From positions 1-7,770 of the forward strand of contig JAJQAR010000293.1 of NCBI GenBank assembly GCA_021203705.1: a DNA stretch of 7,770 nucleotides, in the 5' to 3' direction. The notes beneath the pieces are model-generated. The model was given only the letters and a program-made list of their open reading frames with translations, had not been told where the DNA came from and did no database searches. Below, one piece after another: positions 7,752-7,770 of the stretch. This DNA is from Prevotella sp. Its GTDB lineage: Bacteria; Bacteroidota; Bacteroidia; Bacteroidales; Bacteroidaceae. The position numbers were made by a program, and so were the translations under genes. Within the stretch, counting starts at the first letter, position 1, and each line of letters opens with the position of its first letter.

Positions 7752-7759
7752 CAAAGTTA
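7752..7759 (-). promoter_or_regulatory. -7 element of the HTCS promoter
   Basis: TAACTTTG on the minus strand (7759-7752) fits TAnnTTTG exactly. A start near 7746 would give a leader of about 35 nt before the GTG at 7711. The -33 box and any operator would lie beyond the right edge, so only half of the promoter can be judged. Confidence 0.55.
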
Positions 7760-7770
7760 AATAAATTTTT

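Overview
The window looks like part of a glycan-utilisation locus from a Bacteroidota genome, most likely Prevotella or a close relative (Segatella, Xylanibacter, Bacteroides). The evidence is a full-length hybrid two-component regulator of the HTCS type, secreted GH43 enzymes with C-terminal beta-sandwich modules, the TAnnTTTG promoter element of this phylum, and AT-rich start regions without Shine-Dalgarno sequences. Genus assignment is inference. All supported genes lie on the minus strand, so the reading order is from right to left.

Layout in transcription order: (1) 7752-7759, a -7 promoter element for the regulator, with its -33 box beyond the window edge. (2) 7711-3644, an intact 1355-residue HTCS sensor-regulator. 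(3) 3643-3467, a 177-bp gap holding a promoter and two half-sites of a repeated motif. (4) 3466-1865, a GH43 gene (subfamily 12-like) whose 533-codon frame is interrupted by one in-frame TAA at codon 269, scored as a pseudogene. (5) 1864-1597, a 268-bp AT-rich gap with a well-formed promoter and a larger array of the same motif. (6) 1596 to the left edge, a second GH43 gene (subfamily 10-like), intact for the 532 codons visible but missing its 3' end.

The likely working model is that the HTCS binds an oligosaccharide from xylan or arabinoxylan in the periplasm. It would then phosphorylate its own receiver domain and activate the two GH43 genes through its C-terminal AraC-type DNA-binding domain. 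The enzymes would remove xylose or arabinose from hemicellulose oligosaccharides. The substrate is inferred from the GH43 families. No SusC/SusD pair, transporter or endo-enzyme is visible here.

The most interesting observation is regulatory. Both GH43 promoters carry an 8-bp motif close to ATGTAACA as direct repeats spaced exactly 21 bp (two helical turns). In both, the promoter-proximal copy lies exactly 30 bp before the TAnnTTTG element. This common geometry suggests a previously uncatalogued HTCS operator. The second notable point is the single nonsense codon in the subfamily 12-like gene, which turns a conserved Trp-Tyr pair into Trp-stop while everything after it remains in frame and well conserved.
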